Source: Allobosea sp. TND4EK4 (GTDB taxonomy: Bacteria > Pseudomonadota > Alphaproteobacteria > Rhizobiales > Beijerinckiaceae). From it: a DNA stretch of 64,000 nt. Below, piece after piece: positions 17,173 to 29,212 of this stretch. Within the stretch, counting starts at the first letter, position 1. Every line of letters begins with the position of its first letter. The stretch spans positions 248,001 through 312,000 of the forward strand of contig NZ_FTMO01000004.1 in the NCBI RefSeq assembly GCF_900156025.1, written 5' to 3'. The notes beneath the pieces were generated by a model. That model had not been told where the DNA came from. It did not search any database and was given only the letters and a program-made list of their open reading frames with translations. The translations under genes and the position numbers were made by a program.

Positions 17173-18227
17173 GCGCGCTGCCGGAACGGGCAGGGGAGGC
17201 CGCCGGCGCGATCGCTGCCGACGAGGCGGCGGCGTTCTTCGCGCCTCTTGCCCGGGAAACCCGCCTGCTCGTCGCGGTGTCGGGCGGGCCGGATTCCGTT
17301 GCGCTCACGGGCCTGCTCGCGGCCTGGGCGCTGGGCGAAGGCCGTCCGGCGCTGCATGCCGCGACCGTCGATCACGGGCTGAGGGCCGAATCCGCCGATG
17401 AGGCGGCCGCGGCGGGCTTCTTGTGCGAGCGCCTCGGGGTGCCCCACCGCATCCTGCGGTGGGAGGCGCCGAAGCCGGCGAACGGGGTGCAGGCCGCGGC
17501 CCGCGCCGCGCGTTACGACCTGCTGGCGCGGGAGGCGTGCCGTCTCGGCGGTGCGGCGATCGTCACCGCGCACACGCTCGACGACCAGGCGGAGACGCTG
17601 CTGATGCGCATGGCGCACGGTTCGGGGCCGGCCGGTCTCGCGGGCATGCGTTTCCGCAGCCGCCGCGGCGAGGCCGAGATCCTGCGCCCGCTGCTCGATG
17701 TCGCAAAGGCTCGGCTGATCGCGACGGCGCAGGCGCGCGGGCTGCCATTCGTGCATGATCCGAGCAACGCCAATCCACGCTTCGAGCGGGTGCGGTGGCG
17801 GGCAGCAGCCGCTTTCCTGTCCGAGCATGGCCTGGATGCGGCGAGGCTCGGCCTCCTGGCGCGGCGCATGACGCGGCAGGAGGAGGCGCTTGATGCCCTT
17901 GCCGCCGCGGCGCTGGAGCGTGTCCGCATGGTGTCGCCCGTCGAGGGCATGATGCGGCTCGGGCTCGGCGCGATCGCCACGGAGCCCGACGAGATCCTGC
18001 TGCGGGTCGTTGCGAAAGCCCTGGCGGAGATGGCCGATGCCGCCGAGAGCTATGGCCGGCTCGAGCGGCTGGAGGCCTGCGCCGCTGCCCTGCGCGCCGC
18101 CCTGCGGGAGGGCGTCGCCATGCGGCGGACATTATCCGGCTTCATCCTGTCGCTCGATCCCGGTGGGCTGCTGACGATCCGGCCGGAGGGCCGGCGCAGA
18201 CGCGGCGTTCACCCTGCGACATCATAG
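17169..18227 (+). CDS. tilS: tRNA(Ile)-lysidine synthase TilS
   Basis: 352 residues. It attaches lysine to C34 of the AUA-reading isoleucine tRNA. The ATP-binding PP-loop SGGPDS is at residues 38-43, with ATVDHGLRAESADEA and the HTLDDQAETLLMR core that follows. The start is TTG, overlapping the cpoB stop by four bases (TTGA), which supports translational coupling. The C-terminal part is short and Arg-rich, as in alphaproteobacterial forms. Confidence 0.92.
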   Translation: MSALPERAGEAAGAIAADEAAAFFAPLARETRLLVAVSGGPDSVALTGLLAAWALGEGRPALHAATVDHGLRAESADEAAAAGFLCERLGVPHRILRWEAPKPANGVQAAARAARYDLLAREACRLGGAAIVTAHTLDDQAETLLMRMAHGSGPAGLAGMRFRSRRGEAEILRPLLDVAKARLIATAQARGLPFVHDPSNANPRFERVRWRAAAAFLSEHGLDAARLGLLARRMTRQEEALDALAAAALERVRMVSPVEGMMRLGLGAIATEPDEILLRVVAKALAEMADAAESYGRLERLEACAAALRAALREGVAMRRTLSGFILSLDPGGLLTIRPEGRRRRGVHPATS

Positions 18228-18350
18228 TGCTGCTGCGCATGCGCTTTCCCTAGCGTTTCTCTTGGCAAGGGCCTGCGCCGCACCTAAGTTGATCATGAAT
18301 GAAATCCAGGCCTCTTCCGGTTGGTCCCGGCAGGCCCGATCGGACTGGTG

Positions 18351-20276
<1,926 letters not shown>

Positions 20277-20295
20277 AGCGGACCGGTGAAGGATC

Positions 20296-20325
20296 AAAAA
20301 GGGCGGCCGCAAGGCCGCCCTTTTT
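20296..20325 (+). terminator. Intrinsic terminator of ftsH
   Basis: AAAAAGGGCGGCC (20296-20308) pairs perfectly with GGCCGCCCTTTTT (20313-20325) around a GCAA tetraloop. It lies 20 bases after the ftsH stop and ends with a T-run. Confidence 0.9.
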
Positions 20326-20341
20326 GCGTCGCCAGCCGCTC

Positions 20342-20438
20342 CGTCGTTGCGAGGAGCGGCGACGAGCCAACCCGGCGGGACGGCCCCGGACGGTTCAGCC
20401 CAGCCCTCCTGGATTGCTTCGCCGTGCTCGCAATGACG
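20342..20438. repeat. REP-like palindromic repeat, family D
   Basis: CGTCGTTGCGAG at the left end faces CTCGCAATGACG at the right, with GGATTGCTTCGCCGTG inside. It fills most of the gap between ftsH and glmM. The remaining ~140 bases up to glmM hold no gene that I can see, only the glmM leader. Confidence 0.7.
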
Positions 20439-20581
20439 AGGTGCTTGATGCAAGCGGCCAATTCCTGTGGTTGGCCGCTGCCCACTTGTCACCCTCCGTC
20501 ACAATTTGTGAGAAGGCGGTGAGGCGTTTTGGCTATAGAAGGCAGGAAACCGGGCACGATGCCTGCTGGAATCACATCGGA

Positions 20582-21925
20582 ATGACACGCAAATATTTCG
20601 GGACGGACGGCATTCGCGGGCGGGCCAACGGCGTGATCACGCCGGACCTTGCCCTGAAGGTCGGCCAGGCGACGGGGCTCGCTTTCAGCCGCGGCGACCA
20701 CCGCCACCGGGTGGTGATCGGCAAGGATACGCGGCTCTCCGGCTACATGATCGAATACGCGATGGTGGCCGGCTTCACCTCGGTCGGCATGGACGTGATG
20801 CTGCTCGGGCCGATGCCGACGCCCGCGGTGGCGATGCTGACGCGCTCGATGCGGGCCGATCTCGGCGTGATGATCTCGGCCTCCCACAACGCCTATGAGG
20901 ATAACGGCATCAAGCTGTTCGGTCCCGACGGCTACAAGCTCAACGACGAGGTCGAGCGCGAGATCGAGGCGCTGATCGATGCCGATCTCGGGCCCCGGCT
21001 TTCGACCTCGCAAGATCTCGGCAGGGCCAAGCGCATCGACAGCGCCGCCGCCCGCTATGTCGAATTCGCCAAGCGCACCATGCCGCGCAACATGAGCCTG
21101 GAGGGCCTGCGCATCGTGCTCGATTGCGCCAACGGCGCCGGCTACAAGGTCGCGCCCGAGGCTCTGTGGGAGCTGGGGGCGGAGGTCATCACCATCGGCG
21201 TCGAGCCGGACGGCTTCAACATCAACCGCGAGGTCGGCTCGACCCATCCCGCCACGCTGGTGAACAAGGTGCGCGAGCTGCGCGCCGATGTGGGCATCGC
21301 GCTCGACGGCGACGCGGACCGGGTGCTGATCGTCGACGAGCAGGGCCAGGTCGTCGACGGCGACCAGTTGATGGCGGTCATCGCCCGCTCATGGCTGGAG
21401 GATGGCAGGCTTTCGGCGCCAGGCATCGTCGCCACCGTGATGTCCAATCTCGGGCTGGAGCGCTACCTGGCCGGCCTGGGGCTCTCGCTGGCCCGTACCG
21501 CGGTCGGCGACCGCTATGTGCTGGAGCACATGCGCAACCACGGCTTCAACCTCGGCGGCGAACAGTCCGGCCACATCATCCTCTCCGATTTCGGCACGAC
21601 CGGCGATGGGCTGGTGGCGGCGCTGCAATTGCTCGCCGTGGTGAAGCGGATGGACAAGCCCGTTTCCGAGGTCTGCCACTGCTTCGAGCCGCTGCCGCAG
21701 ATCCTGAAGAATGTCCGCTACAGGGCCGGCAAGCCGCTGGAGCAGCAGCCCGTGCTGAGCGCCATCGAAGCGGCCAAGCAGCTGCTCGGGGCCAGCGGGC
21801 GCCTCGTGATCCGCCCCTCCGGCACCGAGCCGCTGATCCGGGTGATGGCGGAGGGCGACGACCGCGACCTCGTCGAGCGCGCGGTGGACGATGTCGTCGA
21901 GGCGGTGACGAAGGCGGCGGCCTGA
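20582..21925 (+). CDS. glmM: Phosphoglucosamine mutase GlmM
   Basis: 447 residues, the usual length. It converts glucosamine-6-P to glucosamine-1-P for peptidoglycan and LPS precursors. The start [16 protein letters not shown] is canonical. The phosphoserine loop is [14 protein letters not shown] with Ser101 as the likely active residue, the metal loop is DGDADR, and the sugar loop is GGEQSGHI. The phosphate loop is [13 protein letters not shown] near the end. Follows ftsH as in related genomes. Confidence 0.96.
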   Translation: MTRKYFGTDGIRGRANGVITPDLALKVGQATGLAFSRGDHRHRVVIGKDTRLSGYMIEYAMVAGFTSVGMDVMLLGPMPTPAVAMLTRSMRADLGVMISASHNAYEDNGIKLFGPDGYKLNDEVEREIEALIDADLGPRLSTSQDLGRAKRIDSAAARYVEFAKRTMPRNMSLEGLRIVLDCANGAGYKVAPEALWELGAEVITIGVEPDGFNINREVGSTHPATLVNKVRELRADVGIALDGDADRVLIVDEQGQVVDGDQLMAVIARSWLEDGRLSAPGIVATVMSNLGLERYLAGLGLSLARTAVGDRYVLEHMRNHGFNLGGEQSGHIILSDFGTTGDGLVAALQLLAVVKRMDKPVSEVCHCFEPLPQILKNVRYRAGKPLEQQPVLSAIEAAKQLLGASGRLVIRPSGTEPLIRVMAEGDDRDLVERAVDDVVEAVTKAAA

Positions 21926-21934
21926 TCAGGCTGC

Positions 21935-22012
21935 GTCATGCTCGGGCTCGACCCGAGCATCATTCCTGCTGAGATTCTCGGGTCTGCGCTTTGCTTCGCC
22001 CGAGAATGACGC
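21935..22012. repeat. REP-like palindromic repeat, family B
   Basis: ATGCTCGGG (21938-21946) pairs with CCCGAGCAT (21952-21960) around CTCGA. A second arm pair, ATTCTCGGG and CCCGAGAAT, follows. It lies between the converging glmM and SDR genes. Related copies are at 23975-24075 and 58004-58106. Confidence 0.8.
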
Positions 22013-22021
22013 CTGACTTGC

Positions 22022-22789
22022 TCACACCACCGCGGTCAGCCCGCCATCGACCATCAGCAGATGTCCGTTGACGTAGTCCGATGCGGCCGAGGAGAGGAAG
22101 ATCGCGGCGCCGATCAGCTCCCTGGTCTCGCCCCAGCGGCCGGCCGGCGTGCGGTTGCAGAGCCAGCTCGAGAAGGCCTCGTCCGCCATCAGGGCGGCGT
22201 TGAGCTCGGTCGCGAAATAGCCGGGGCCGATGGCGTTGGACTGGATGTTGTGCTTGCCGAGTTCGGCAGCGAGCCCGCGGGTCATCATCTTCACGGCGCC
22301 CTTCGAGGCCGTGTAGGGGATGATGGTCGGCCGGCCGAGTTCGCTCTGAACCGAGCCGATATTGACGATCTTGCCGCGCCTGCGCGGCACCATCCGCTTC
22401 GTCACAGCCTGGGTGACGTAGAACACCGCGTGAAGATTGGTGTTCATCAGTTCGTGCCAGCCCTCGACGGGGAATTCCGTGATCGGCGCGCGCTTCTGCA
22501 TGCCGGCATTGTTGATCAGGATGTCGATCGGACCGATCTCCGCCTCGATCGCGGCGATGCCCGCCTCGACTGCCGGCTGGTCCGTCACGTCGAAGGCCGC
22601 GACCGAGACCTTGCGGCCTGCGCCGGCGAGGCTGTTACGGGCCCGTTCGAGCTTGGTCTTGTCGCGGCCGTTCAGGACGACATGGGCGCCGGCCTCCGAC
22701 AGCCCTTCCGCCATGGCGAGCCCGATGCCCTGGCCCGATCCGGTGATCAGGGCGATCTTGCCTTCCAGGCTGAACAGCGACAGTGACAT
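22022..22789 (-). CDS. idnO: SDR oxidoreductase, probable gluconate 5-dehydrogenase
   Basis: 255 residues from an ATG with a GAGGG ahead. The Rossmann motif is ITGSGQGIGLAMAEGL, then NNAGMQKRAPITEF and the catalytic Y-x-x-x-K in PYTASKGAVKMM. In idonate catabolism IdnO reduces 5-ketogluconate to gluconate. The assignment rests on the SDR sequence type and on the divergent neighbour, which looks like L-idonate 5-dehydrogenase. A different sugar-acid substrate is possible. Confidence 0.75.
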   Translation of the reverse strand: MSLSLFSLEGKIALITGSGQGIGLAMAEGLSEAGAHVVLNGRDKTKLERARNSLAGAGRKVSVAAFDVTDQPAVEAGIAAIEAEIGPIDILINNAGMQKRAPITEFPVEGWHELMNTNLHAVFYVTQAVTKRMVPRRRGKIVNIGSVQSELGRPTIIPYTASKGAVKMMTRGLAAELGKHNIQSNAIGPGYFATELNAALMADEAFSSWLCNRTPAGRWGETRELIGAAIFLSSAASDYVNGHLLMVDGGLTAVV

Positions 22790-22834
22790 GACCGGTCCCT
22801 CAGGAATGCCGTCTTCGGATGGCAGTTTGGATTT

Positions 22835-22876
22835 GCGCTCTGAGCGCCTGCTTGGGTAAGCAGCTTTCAATCGATT
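22835..22876. promoter_or_regulatory. Candidate operators between idnO and idnD
   Basis: The 138-base divergent gap holds a perfect 13-base palindrome GCGCTC-T-GAGCGC (22835-22847) and a second palindrome AATCGATT (22869-22876), centred on CG like many LacI-family sites. No regulator gene is adjacent. Their role is inferred from position only. Confidence 0.3.
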
Positions 22877-22927
22877 AGACAACGATGCGGCAGTCGTCAT
22901 CCCCGCATCATCGGGAGGCCTGAAACC

Positions 22928-23965
22928 ATGCGCGCCGTCGTCATCCACGCCGAGAAGGATCTGCGCGTCGAGCAGACCACCGCCCCGGGGCTCAAGCCCC
23001 ATGACGTGCGCGTGCGGATCGAGGCCGGCGGCATCTGCGGCTCAGACCTGCACTATTATCTGCACGGCGGCTTCGGCACGATCCGGGTGCGCGAGCCGCT
23101 GATCCTCGGCCACGAGATCGCCGGCCGGGTCGAGGCGGTGGGCGAGGAGGTCTCGCGGGTGAAGCCGGGCGACCGCGTCGCGGTCAATCCCAGCCGCGCC
23201 TGCGGCCATTGCCGCTATTGCCAGATGGGCCTGCAGCAGCATTGCACCGACATGCTGTTCTACGGCTCAGCGATGCGCTTTCCGCATGTGCAGGGCGGCT
23301 TCCGCGACGTGCTGGTGGTGGAAGAGCGGCAGGCGGTGAAGGTGGCGCCGGGCGTGACCTCGTCCCAGGCTGCTTTCGCCGAGCCACTGGCGGTGTGCCT
23401 GCATGCCGCCAAGCGCGCGGGCTCGCTCCTCGGCAAGCGCGTGCTGGTCACCGGGGCCGGGCCGATCGGCGCGCTCACCATCGTCGCGGCCAAGGCGGCA
23501 GGCGCGGCCGAGATCGTCGCGACCGACGTGGTCGACGGGCCGCTGCCGGTGGCGCTCAAGATGGGCGCCAAGGCTGCGATCAACGTCATGGCCGAGCCCG
23601 ATCGGCTCAAGGAAGAATACGGGGCCGAGAAGGGCGCCTTCGACGTGATGTTCGAGGCCTCTGGCAACCAGCACGCGCTGACGGGCGCCTTCGACGTGGT
23701 CCGCTCGGGCGGGACGATCGTTCAGATCGGCAATGGCGGCCAGTTCACGCTGCCGATGAACGTCGTCGTCGCAAAGGAGTTCGAGCTGCGCGGCTCCTTC
23801 CGCTTCCACGAGGAGTTCGCCTGGGCGGTCGACATGATCGGTTCGGGCACGATCGACCTGTCGCCGCTGCTCACCGCCACGGTGCCGGTCGAGCGGGCCG
23901 TCGAGGCCTTCGACCTCGCCGCCGACAAGTCGAAGGCGATCAAGGTTCAGCTGGATTTCGCCTGA
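22928..23965 (+). CDS. idnD: Zinc-type L-idonate 5-dehydrogenase
   Basis: 345 residues, medium-chain dehydrogenase. The catalytic zinc region is GGICGSDLHYYLHGGFG and GHEIAGRVEAVGEEV. The structural zinc cysteines are in SRACGHCRYCQMGLQQHC. NAD binding is VLVTGAGPIGALTIVAAKAA. The SDLHYYLHGG signature is shared by idonate dehydrogenases. Oxidises L-idonate to 5-ketogluconate, which the divergent SDR could then reduce to gluconate. Confidence 0.82.
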   Translation: MRAVVIHAEKDLRVEQTTAPGLKPHDVRVRIEAGGICGSDLHYYLHGGFGTIRVREPLILGHEIAGRVEAVGEEVSRVKPGDRVAVNPSRACGHCRYCQMGLQQHCTDMLFYGSAMRFPHVQGGFRDVLVVEERQAVKVAPGVTSSQAAFAEPLAVCLHAAKRAGSLLGKRVLVTGAGPIGALTIVAAKAAGAAEIVATDVVDGPLPVALKMGAKAAINVMAEPDRLKEEYGAEKGAFDVMFEASGNQHALTGAFDVVRSGGTIVQIGNGGQFTLPMNVVVAKEFELRGSFRFHEEFAWAVDMIGSGTIDLSPLLTATVPVERAVEAFDLAADKSKAIKVQLDFA

Positions 23966-23974
23966 GGTACAGCC

Positions 23975-24075
23975 GCCATTCTCGGACGCCATGAAACGGC
24001 GACCCGAGAATGGCGGAAAGAGAGGCGCCGGAGCCGCGTCCGGCACGAGATGCTCGGGTCAAGCCCGGGCATGAC
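23975..24075. repeat. REP-like palindromic repeat, family B
   Basis: GCCATTCTCGG...CCGAGAATGGC forms the left hairpin and GATGCTCGGG-TCAAG-CCCGGGCATG the right one. It lies between converging idnD and fhs. The right half is nearly identical to the copy at 58004-58106. Confidence 0.8.
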
Positions 24076-24090
24076 GGTCGCGAGCCGCCC

Positions 24091-25764
24091 TCAGAACAGC
24101 CCCTCGATCTGCCCCTGGGCATCGATATGGATGCGCTCGGCGGCCGGCTCTCGCGGCAGGCCGGGCATGGTCATGATGTCCCCGCAGATCGCGACGACGA
24201 AGCCGGCGCCGGCCGAGAGCCGCAGTTCGCGCAGCGGCACGGTGTGGCCCGACGGAGCGCCGCGCAGCGCCGGGTCGGCCGAGAAGGAGTACTGGGTTTT
24301 CGCGACGCAGACCGGCAGGTCGCCGAAGCCGGCCTCCTCCAGCTCGGCGAAACGGGCTTCCAGTTTTGCCGGGACGCTGACGCCTTCGGCGCCGTAGATC
24401 TCGCGGGCGACCGTTTCGAGCTTCTGGCGCAGCGGCATCGCATCGGGGTAGAGCGGCGCGAAGTCGGCCTCGCCTTCGTCGGCGAGTGCGGCGACCTTGC
24501 GGGCAAGCTCCTCGGTACCGGCGCTGCCGTCCGCCCAATGGCGGCAGATCACGGCTTCGACGCCGAGATGATTGCGGCAGAAGGAGCGGATCAATTCGTG
24601 CTCGGCGGCGGTGTCGCTGGTGAAGTTGTTGATCGCCACGATCGGCGGCACCCCGAACTTGCGGATGTTGCCGACATGGCGGGCGAGGTTGGCGAGCCCC
24701 GCCTCCAGCGCCTTGAGGTCTTCGCCGCCGAGCGCGTCCCTGGCGAGGCCGCCATGCATCTTGAGCGCACGCACCGTGGCGACGACGACCGCGGCGGCCG
24801 GCTTCAGGCCCGCCTTGCGGCACTTGATGTCGAAGAACTTCTCGGCGCCGAGGTCGGCCCCGAAGCCCGCTTCGGTCACGACGTAGTCGGCGAGCTTGAG
24901 CGCCGCCTTCGTCGCGATCACCGAATTGCAGCCATGGGCGATGTTGGCGAAGGGGCCGCCATGGACGAAAGCGGGCGTGCCCTCCAGCGTCTGGACGAGG
25001 TTCGGCATCAGCGCGTCCTTGAGCAGGACGCTCATGGCCCCGGTGGCCTTGAGGTCGGCGGCGGTGACGAGGCGCTTGTCGCGGGTGCGGCCGATGACGA
25101 TGCGCCCGAGGCGCGCCTCCAGATCGGCGGCGTCCCTGGCAAGGCAGAAGATCGCCATCACCTCCGAGGCGACGGTGATGTCGAAGCCGTCCTCGCGCGG
25201 GAAGCCGTTGCCGGCTCCGCCGAGCGATGAGACGATGGAGCGCAGGGCGCGGTCGTTCATGTCAAGCACGCGGCGCCAGGCGACGTGGCGCGTGTCCAGG
25301 CCCAGGCCGTTGCCCCAGTAGACATGGTTGTCGATCAGGGCGGCGAGCAGGTTGTGCGCGCTGGTGATGGCATGGAAGTCGCCGGTGAAGTGCAGGTTGA
25401 TCTGCTCCATCGGCACGACCTGGGCATAGCCCCCGCCGGCCGCGCCGCCCTTGATGCCGAAGCAGGGGCCGAGCGAGGGCTCGCGCAGCGCGATCATCGT
25501 CTTGCGGCCGATGCGCTTCAGGCCGTCGCCGAGGCCGACCGTGGTGGTGGTCTTGCCTTCGCCGGCTGGTGTCGGGCTGATGGCGGTGACCAGGATCAGC
25601 TTGCCGTCAGGACGTGATGCGAAATCCGGGATCGCGCCGGTCTCCACCTTGGCGATGAAGCGGCCATAGGGGTTGAGCGCTTCGTCCGGAATGCCGGCTG
25701 TCTCGGCGATCGCGGCAATGGGCTTCAGCGTCGCGGCGCGCGCGATCTCGATATCGGTCGGCAT
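24091..25764 (-). CDS. fhs: Formate-tetrahydrofolate ligase
   Basis: 557 residues, the expected size. It makes 10-formyl-THF from formate, THF and ATP. The ATP-binding loop is [20 protein letters not shown], followed by [20 protein letters not shown]. The start ([16 protein letters not shown]) has a CGAGGGA ahead and excludes about 97 upstream codons with poor coding character. Together with the formaldehyde genes at 30.7-33.2 kb it would let the cell move formate into the folate C1 pool. Confidence 0.96.
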   Translation of the reverse strand: MPTDIEIARAATLKPIAAIAETAGIPDEALNPYGRFIAKVETGAIPDFASRPDGKLILVTAISPTPAGEGKTTTTVGLGDGLKRIGRKTMIALREPSLGPCFGIKGGAAGGGYAQVVPMEQINLHFTGDFHAITSAHNLLAALIDNHVYWGNGLGLDTRHVAWRRVLDMNDRALRSIVSSLGGAGNGFPREDGFDITVASEVMAIFCLARDAADLEARLGRIVIGRTRDKRLVTAADLKATGAMSVLLKDALMPNLVQTLEGTPAFVHGGPFANIAHGCNSVIATKAALKLADYVVTEAGFGADLGAEKFFDIKCRKAGLKPAAAVVVATVRALKMHGGLARDALGGEDLKALEAGLANLARHVGNIRKFGVPPIVAINNFTSDTAAEHELIRSFCRNHLGVEAVICRHWADGSAGTEELARKVAALADEGEADFAPLYPDAMPLRQKLETVAREIYGAEGVSVPAKLEARFAELEEAGFGDLPVCVAKTQYSFSADPALRGAPSGHTVPLRELRLSAGAGFVVAICGDIMTMPGLPREPAAERIHIDAQGQIEGLF

Positions 25765-26053
25765 CCGTCCCTCGGGTCGATGTGAGGCTCCGTCGCTCCC
25801 GGGGCGAAGCCGCGGCGACACTGGCCGAAGGCGTGAGCCTCGCCAAGAGGTTTCAGCAGCGTGGCGGCTGCGATGCACAGCAGAAGCGGCGATGTTCCCG
25901 GTCTGTCTTTTGACAGGGGATCCTCTGGCCGATGCTGCTAACCCTGCGGCAAAAGCTGGTGGCGCGCGTCTTGCGGATGAAGGCCACTGGCGGCTACGAA
26001 AGATGTGCCGGCAACAGGCGATGACCGATCTCCGTGCCCCCGAGGAAGCGACC

Positions 26054-27553
26054 ATGGATCAGCGGATCTGGCCAGCCGGGGACAGCGCGGTCGCTAACCT
26101 CCTGCGCGGCTGGACGGGTGCCGAGACGGCGCTCGGTGCGCCAGCCGACTGGCCGGTGGTGCTGCGCAAGGCGCTCCAGCTGATCCTGCCGTCGCCGTCG
26201 CCGATGGTGCTGCTCTGGGGCGAGCAGGCGCTGATGTTCTACAATGACGGCTATGCCGCGATCGCCGGGGCACGGCATCCGCAAATCCTCGGGATGAGCG
26301 CCTATGAAGGCTGGCCGGAAGTCGCGGATTACAACCGCGAAGTCGTGACGCGCGTCTTCGCCGGCGAGACCTTGTCCTACCGCGATCTCTCCTTCGTGCT
26401 CTATCGCAATGAGCGCCCGGAAGAGGTCTGGCTCGATATCGACTACAGCCCGATCCCCAACGAAACCGGGGTGACCGTGGGTGTACTCGCCATCCTGACC
26501 GAGACCACCGAGCGGGTGAAGGCCGAGGAACTGCTGCGCCGGCGCGAGCGGGAACTGGCGCAGGTGCAGAGGATCGGGCGAATCGGCGGGCTGGAAGTCG
26601 ATCTGCGGTCGGGCTTCCGAAACCGCCGTTCGCCCGAATATCTCACGATCCACGGCCTGCCGCCGGATGCGGCGCAGGAGAGCCATGAGGCGTGGGTCGC
26701 GCGGATCCATCCGGAAGACCGCGCCGCCGTCGACAAGCATTTCCGCGATACGCTGGCTGGCGATGCGATGGAGTACCAGGCCGAATACCGGATCGTCAGG
26801 CCCTCCGACGGGCAGGTGCGCTGGATCTCGGCGGTTGCGCAGATCGAGCGTGACGCGCAGGGCCGGGCGCAGCGCCTCGTCGGCGCCCATCGCGACGTCA
26901 CCGAGCGGCGGGAGGCGGAAGCCGAGCAGCGGCTGCTGATGCAGGAGCTGGCCCACCGCGTGAAGAACACGATGGCGATGATCCAGGCCATCGCCTCGCA
27001 GACCCTGCGCAGCGCCGCATCGCTGGAGGCCGCCAACGAGTCCTTCACCGCCCGCCTCGGAGCCCTCGCCCGGGCGCATGACCTGCTGGTCAGCGGCCAG
27101 CGCGCGGACGCCAACATCGTCGATATCGTGCGCAGCATCATGGGCATCCAGGGCGACAGCAGGCGCTTCGACGTCGAGGGCGGCGATATCGTGCTGGGGC
27201 CGAAAGCGGCGCTGGCGCTGACGCTGATCCTGCACGAGCTGACCACCAATGCGGTGAAGTACGGCGCCTTGTCGAATGCCACCGGGCGCGTCGGACTGAG
27301 CTGGCGCGTCGACGAAATCGAGGGCGTGCACCAGTTCCGCCTGCGCTGGCAGGAGAGCGGCGGACCGCCGGTCACGCCGCCTTCGCGCAGCGGCTTCGGC
27401 TCGCGGCTGATCGCCCGCTCCTTTCCCGGCGCACGGGAAGGGACGGCCAGCGTCTTTCTGCCGGGCGGACTGCTGTTCACGCTCGACGCGCCGTTCGACG
27501 CTCTGGCCGGCGGGCGGGAGGAGGGCTTTCTTCCAAGCGCCGCGTCGCCATAG
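26054..27553 (+). CDS. PAS-domain HWE-family sensor histidine kinase
   Basis: 499 residues from an ATG preceded by GAGGAAG; an ATG 11 codons upstream is possible. Two PAS-like regions are visible, about residues 35-155 ([20 protein letters not shown]) and 175-285 ([17 protein letters not shown]). The kinase core has phospho-acceptor His301 in [20 protein letters not shown] and the N-box [13 protein letters not shown], characteristic of HWE/HisKA_2 kinases. There is no membrane segment, so it is cytoplasmic. HWE kinases in alphaproteobacteria often serve light or general stress responses; no partner regulator is nearby. Confidence 0.85.
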   Translation: MDQRIWPAGDSAVANLLRGWTGAETALGAPADWPVVLRKALQLILPSPSPMVLLWGEQALMFYNDGYAAIAGARHPQILGMSAYEGWPEVADYNREVVTRVFAGETLSYRDLSFVLYRNERPEEVWLDIDYSPIPNETGVTVGVLAILTETTERVKAEELLRRRERELAQVQRIGRIGGLEVDLRSGFRNRRSPEYLTIHGLPPDAAQESHEAWVARIHPEDRAAVDKHFRDTLAGDAMEYQAEYRIVRPSDGQVRWISAVAQIERDAQGRAQRLVGAHRDVTERREAEAEQRLLMQELAHRVKNTMAMIQAIASQTLRSAASLEAANESFTARLGALARAHDLLVSGQRADANIVDIVRSIMGIQGDSRRFDVEGGDIVLGPKAALALTLILHELTTNAVKYGALSNATGRVGLSWRVDEIEGVHQFRLRWQESGGPPVTPPSRSGFGSRLIARSFPGAREGTASVFLPGGLLFTLDAPFDALAGGREEGFLPSAASP

Positions 27554-27618
27554 CGCTCGCGTCGGCTGCTCCTGGCGTGGTATCGGCAGCGGGACTTGGT
27601 CCAGACAGGGTTCCGCCG

Positions 27619-29148
27619 ATGCCGCCTCGTCCCGTAATGCTGATGATCCTCGACGGCTGGGGCTGGCGCGAGGAGTCCGAGAACAACGCGATCAAGCTGG
27701 CCAGGACACCGAATTTCGACCGGTTCTGGGCCTCGTCGCCACGCGCTTTCCTGCGCACCTCCGGCCTCGATGTCGGGCTGCCAGAAGGGCAGATGGGCAA
27801 TTCCGAGGTCGGCCATCTCAATCTCGGGGCGGGCCGGGTGGTGATGCAGGACCTGCCGCGGATCAACCAGGCGATCACGGACGGTTCGATCGCGCAGGCT
27901 CTGGCGGGGAGCGGGCTGATCGCGGCGCTGAAGGCCAGCAGCGGCGCCTGCCATCTGCTCGGCCTCGTTTCACCCGGCGGCGTCCATGCGCATCAGGATC
28001 ATGCCGTCGCGCTTGCCCGGATCGTCACCGCGCAGGGCATCGCGGTGAAGGTCCACGTCTTTACCGACGGGCGCGATACGCCGCCGCAATCGGCGGCCGA
28101 TTATGTCAGGACCTTCGAGGCGGCGCTGCCCGCGGGCGCGGCCATCGCCAGCCTTTCGGGCCGCTATTACGCGATGGACCGGGACAATCGCTGGGAGCGC
28201 GTCGAGCAGGCCTGGCGGGCGATGGTTCTGGGCGAGGGACAGCGTTTCGCCGATGCGCAGGCCGCGATCGCTGCCGCCTACGCCGGCAACGTCACCGACG
28301 AGTTCATCCTGCCGGCCGCGATCGGCAGCTATGACGGCATGAAGGACGGCGACGGGATTCTCAGCTTCAACTTCCGCTCCGACCGCATCCGCGAGATTCT
28401 CAACGCGGTCCTGGAGCCGGACTTCGCCGGCTTCGCGCGGCCGCGGGTGCCGCATCTCGCCAAGGCTGTCAGCATGACCTCCTACAGCGCCGAGCTGGAC
28501 AAGGTGATGCCGGCGCTGTTTCCGCCGCAGACGCTCGGGAACGGGCTGGGCGAGACGGTGGCCAAGGCCGGGCTCAGGCAGATCCGCATGGCGGAGACGG
28601 AGAAGTATCCGCACGTCACCTATTTCTTCAACGGAGGCGAGGAGACGCCCTATCCGGGGGAAGACCGGGTGATGGCGCCTTCGCCCAAGGTCGCGACCTA
28701 TGATCTGCAGCCGGAGATGTCGGCACCGGAACTGACGGCCAAGGCCGTGGAGGCGATCGAGTCAGGCCGCTACGATCTCGTGATCCTCAATTTCGCCAAC
28801 ACCGACATGGTCGGCCACACCGGCATGCTCGCCGCCGCGATCAAGGCTGCCGAGGCGGTGGATACGGGACTCGGGGCCATCGCGGCCGCGGTGCTGCGGC
28901 AGGGCGGGGCGCTGCTGGTCACGGCCGATCACGGCAATGCGGAGCTGATGGTCGATCCCGTCACGGGCAAGCCTCATACGGCCCACACGACCAACCCGGT
29001 GCCGCTGATGCTGATCGAGGGCCAAGAGCAAGGATCGCAGGCGCACGCCCTGGCCGATGGGCGCCTCGCCGACATCGCGCCGACCCTGCTGGCGCTGATG
29101 GGCCTGCCGCAGCCGGCGGAGATGACCGGGCAGTCGCTGCTGCGCTGA
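27619..29148 (+). CDS. gpmI: 2,3-bisphosphoglycerate-independent phosphoglycerate mutase
   Basis: 509 residues. It interconverts 3- and 2-phosphoglycerate using two Mn2+. The start MPPRPVMLMILDGWGWRE carries the first metal Asp, the phospho-acceptor is Ser62 in GQMGNSEVGHLNLGAGR, and later ligands are in NFANTDMVGHTGM and VTADHGNAELM. An in-frame codon 14 residues upstream is a less likely start. Confidence 0.95.
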   Translation: MPPRPVMLMILDGWGWREESENNAIKLARTPNFDRFWASSPRAFLRTSGLDVGLPEGQMGNSEVGHLNLGAGRVVMQDLPRINQAITDGSIAQALAGSGLIAALKASSGACHLLGLVSPGGVHAHQDHAVALARIVTAQGIAVKVHVFTDGRDTPPQSAADYVRTFEAALPAGAAIASLSGRYYAMDRDNRWERVEQAWRAMVLGEGQRFADAQAAIAAAYAGNVTDEFILPAAIGSYDGMKDGDGILSFNFRSDRIREILNAVLEPDFAGFARPRVPHLAKAVSMTSYSAELDKVMPALFPPQTLGNGLGETVAKAGLRQIRMAETEKYPHVTYFFNGGEETPYPGEDRVMAPSPKVATYDLQPEMSAPELTAKAVEAIESGRYDLVILNFANTDMVGHTGMLAAAIKAAEAVDTGLGAIAAAVLRQGGALLVTADHGNAELMVDPVTGKPHTAHTTNPVPLMLIEGQEQGSQAHALADGRLADIAPTLLALMGLPQPAEMTGQSLLR

Positions 29149-29161
29149 GCGCGAACAAAAA

Positions 29162-29184
29162 CGGCGCGGAGATGATCCGCGCCG
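29162..29184 (-). terminator. Intrinsic terminator of the outer membrane protein gene
   Basis: CGGCGCGGA (29162-29170) pairs with TCCGCGCCG (29176-29184) around GATGA. On the minus strand it is followed by TTTTTGTT. It lies 29 bases past the stop of the minus-strand gene that ends at 29213. Confidence 0.8.
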
Positions 29185-29212
29185 CTTCGCTGTTCTGATC
29201 CGGTTGCCCGGC

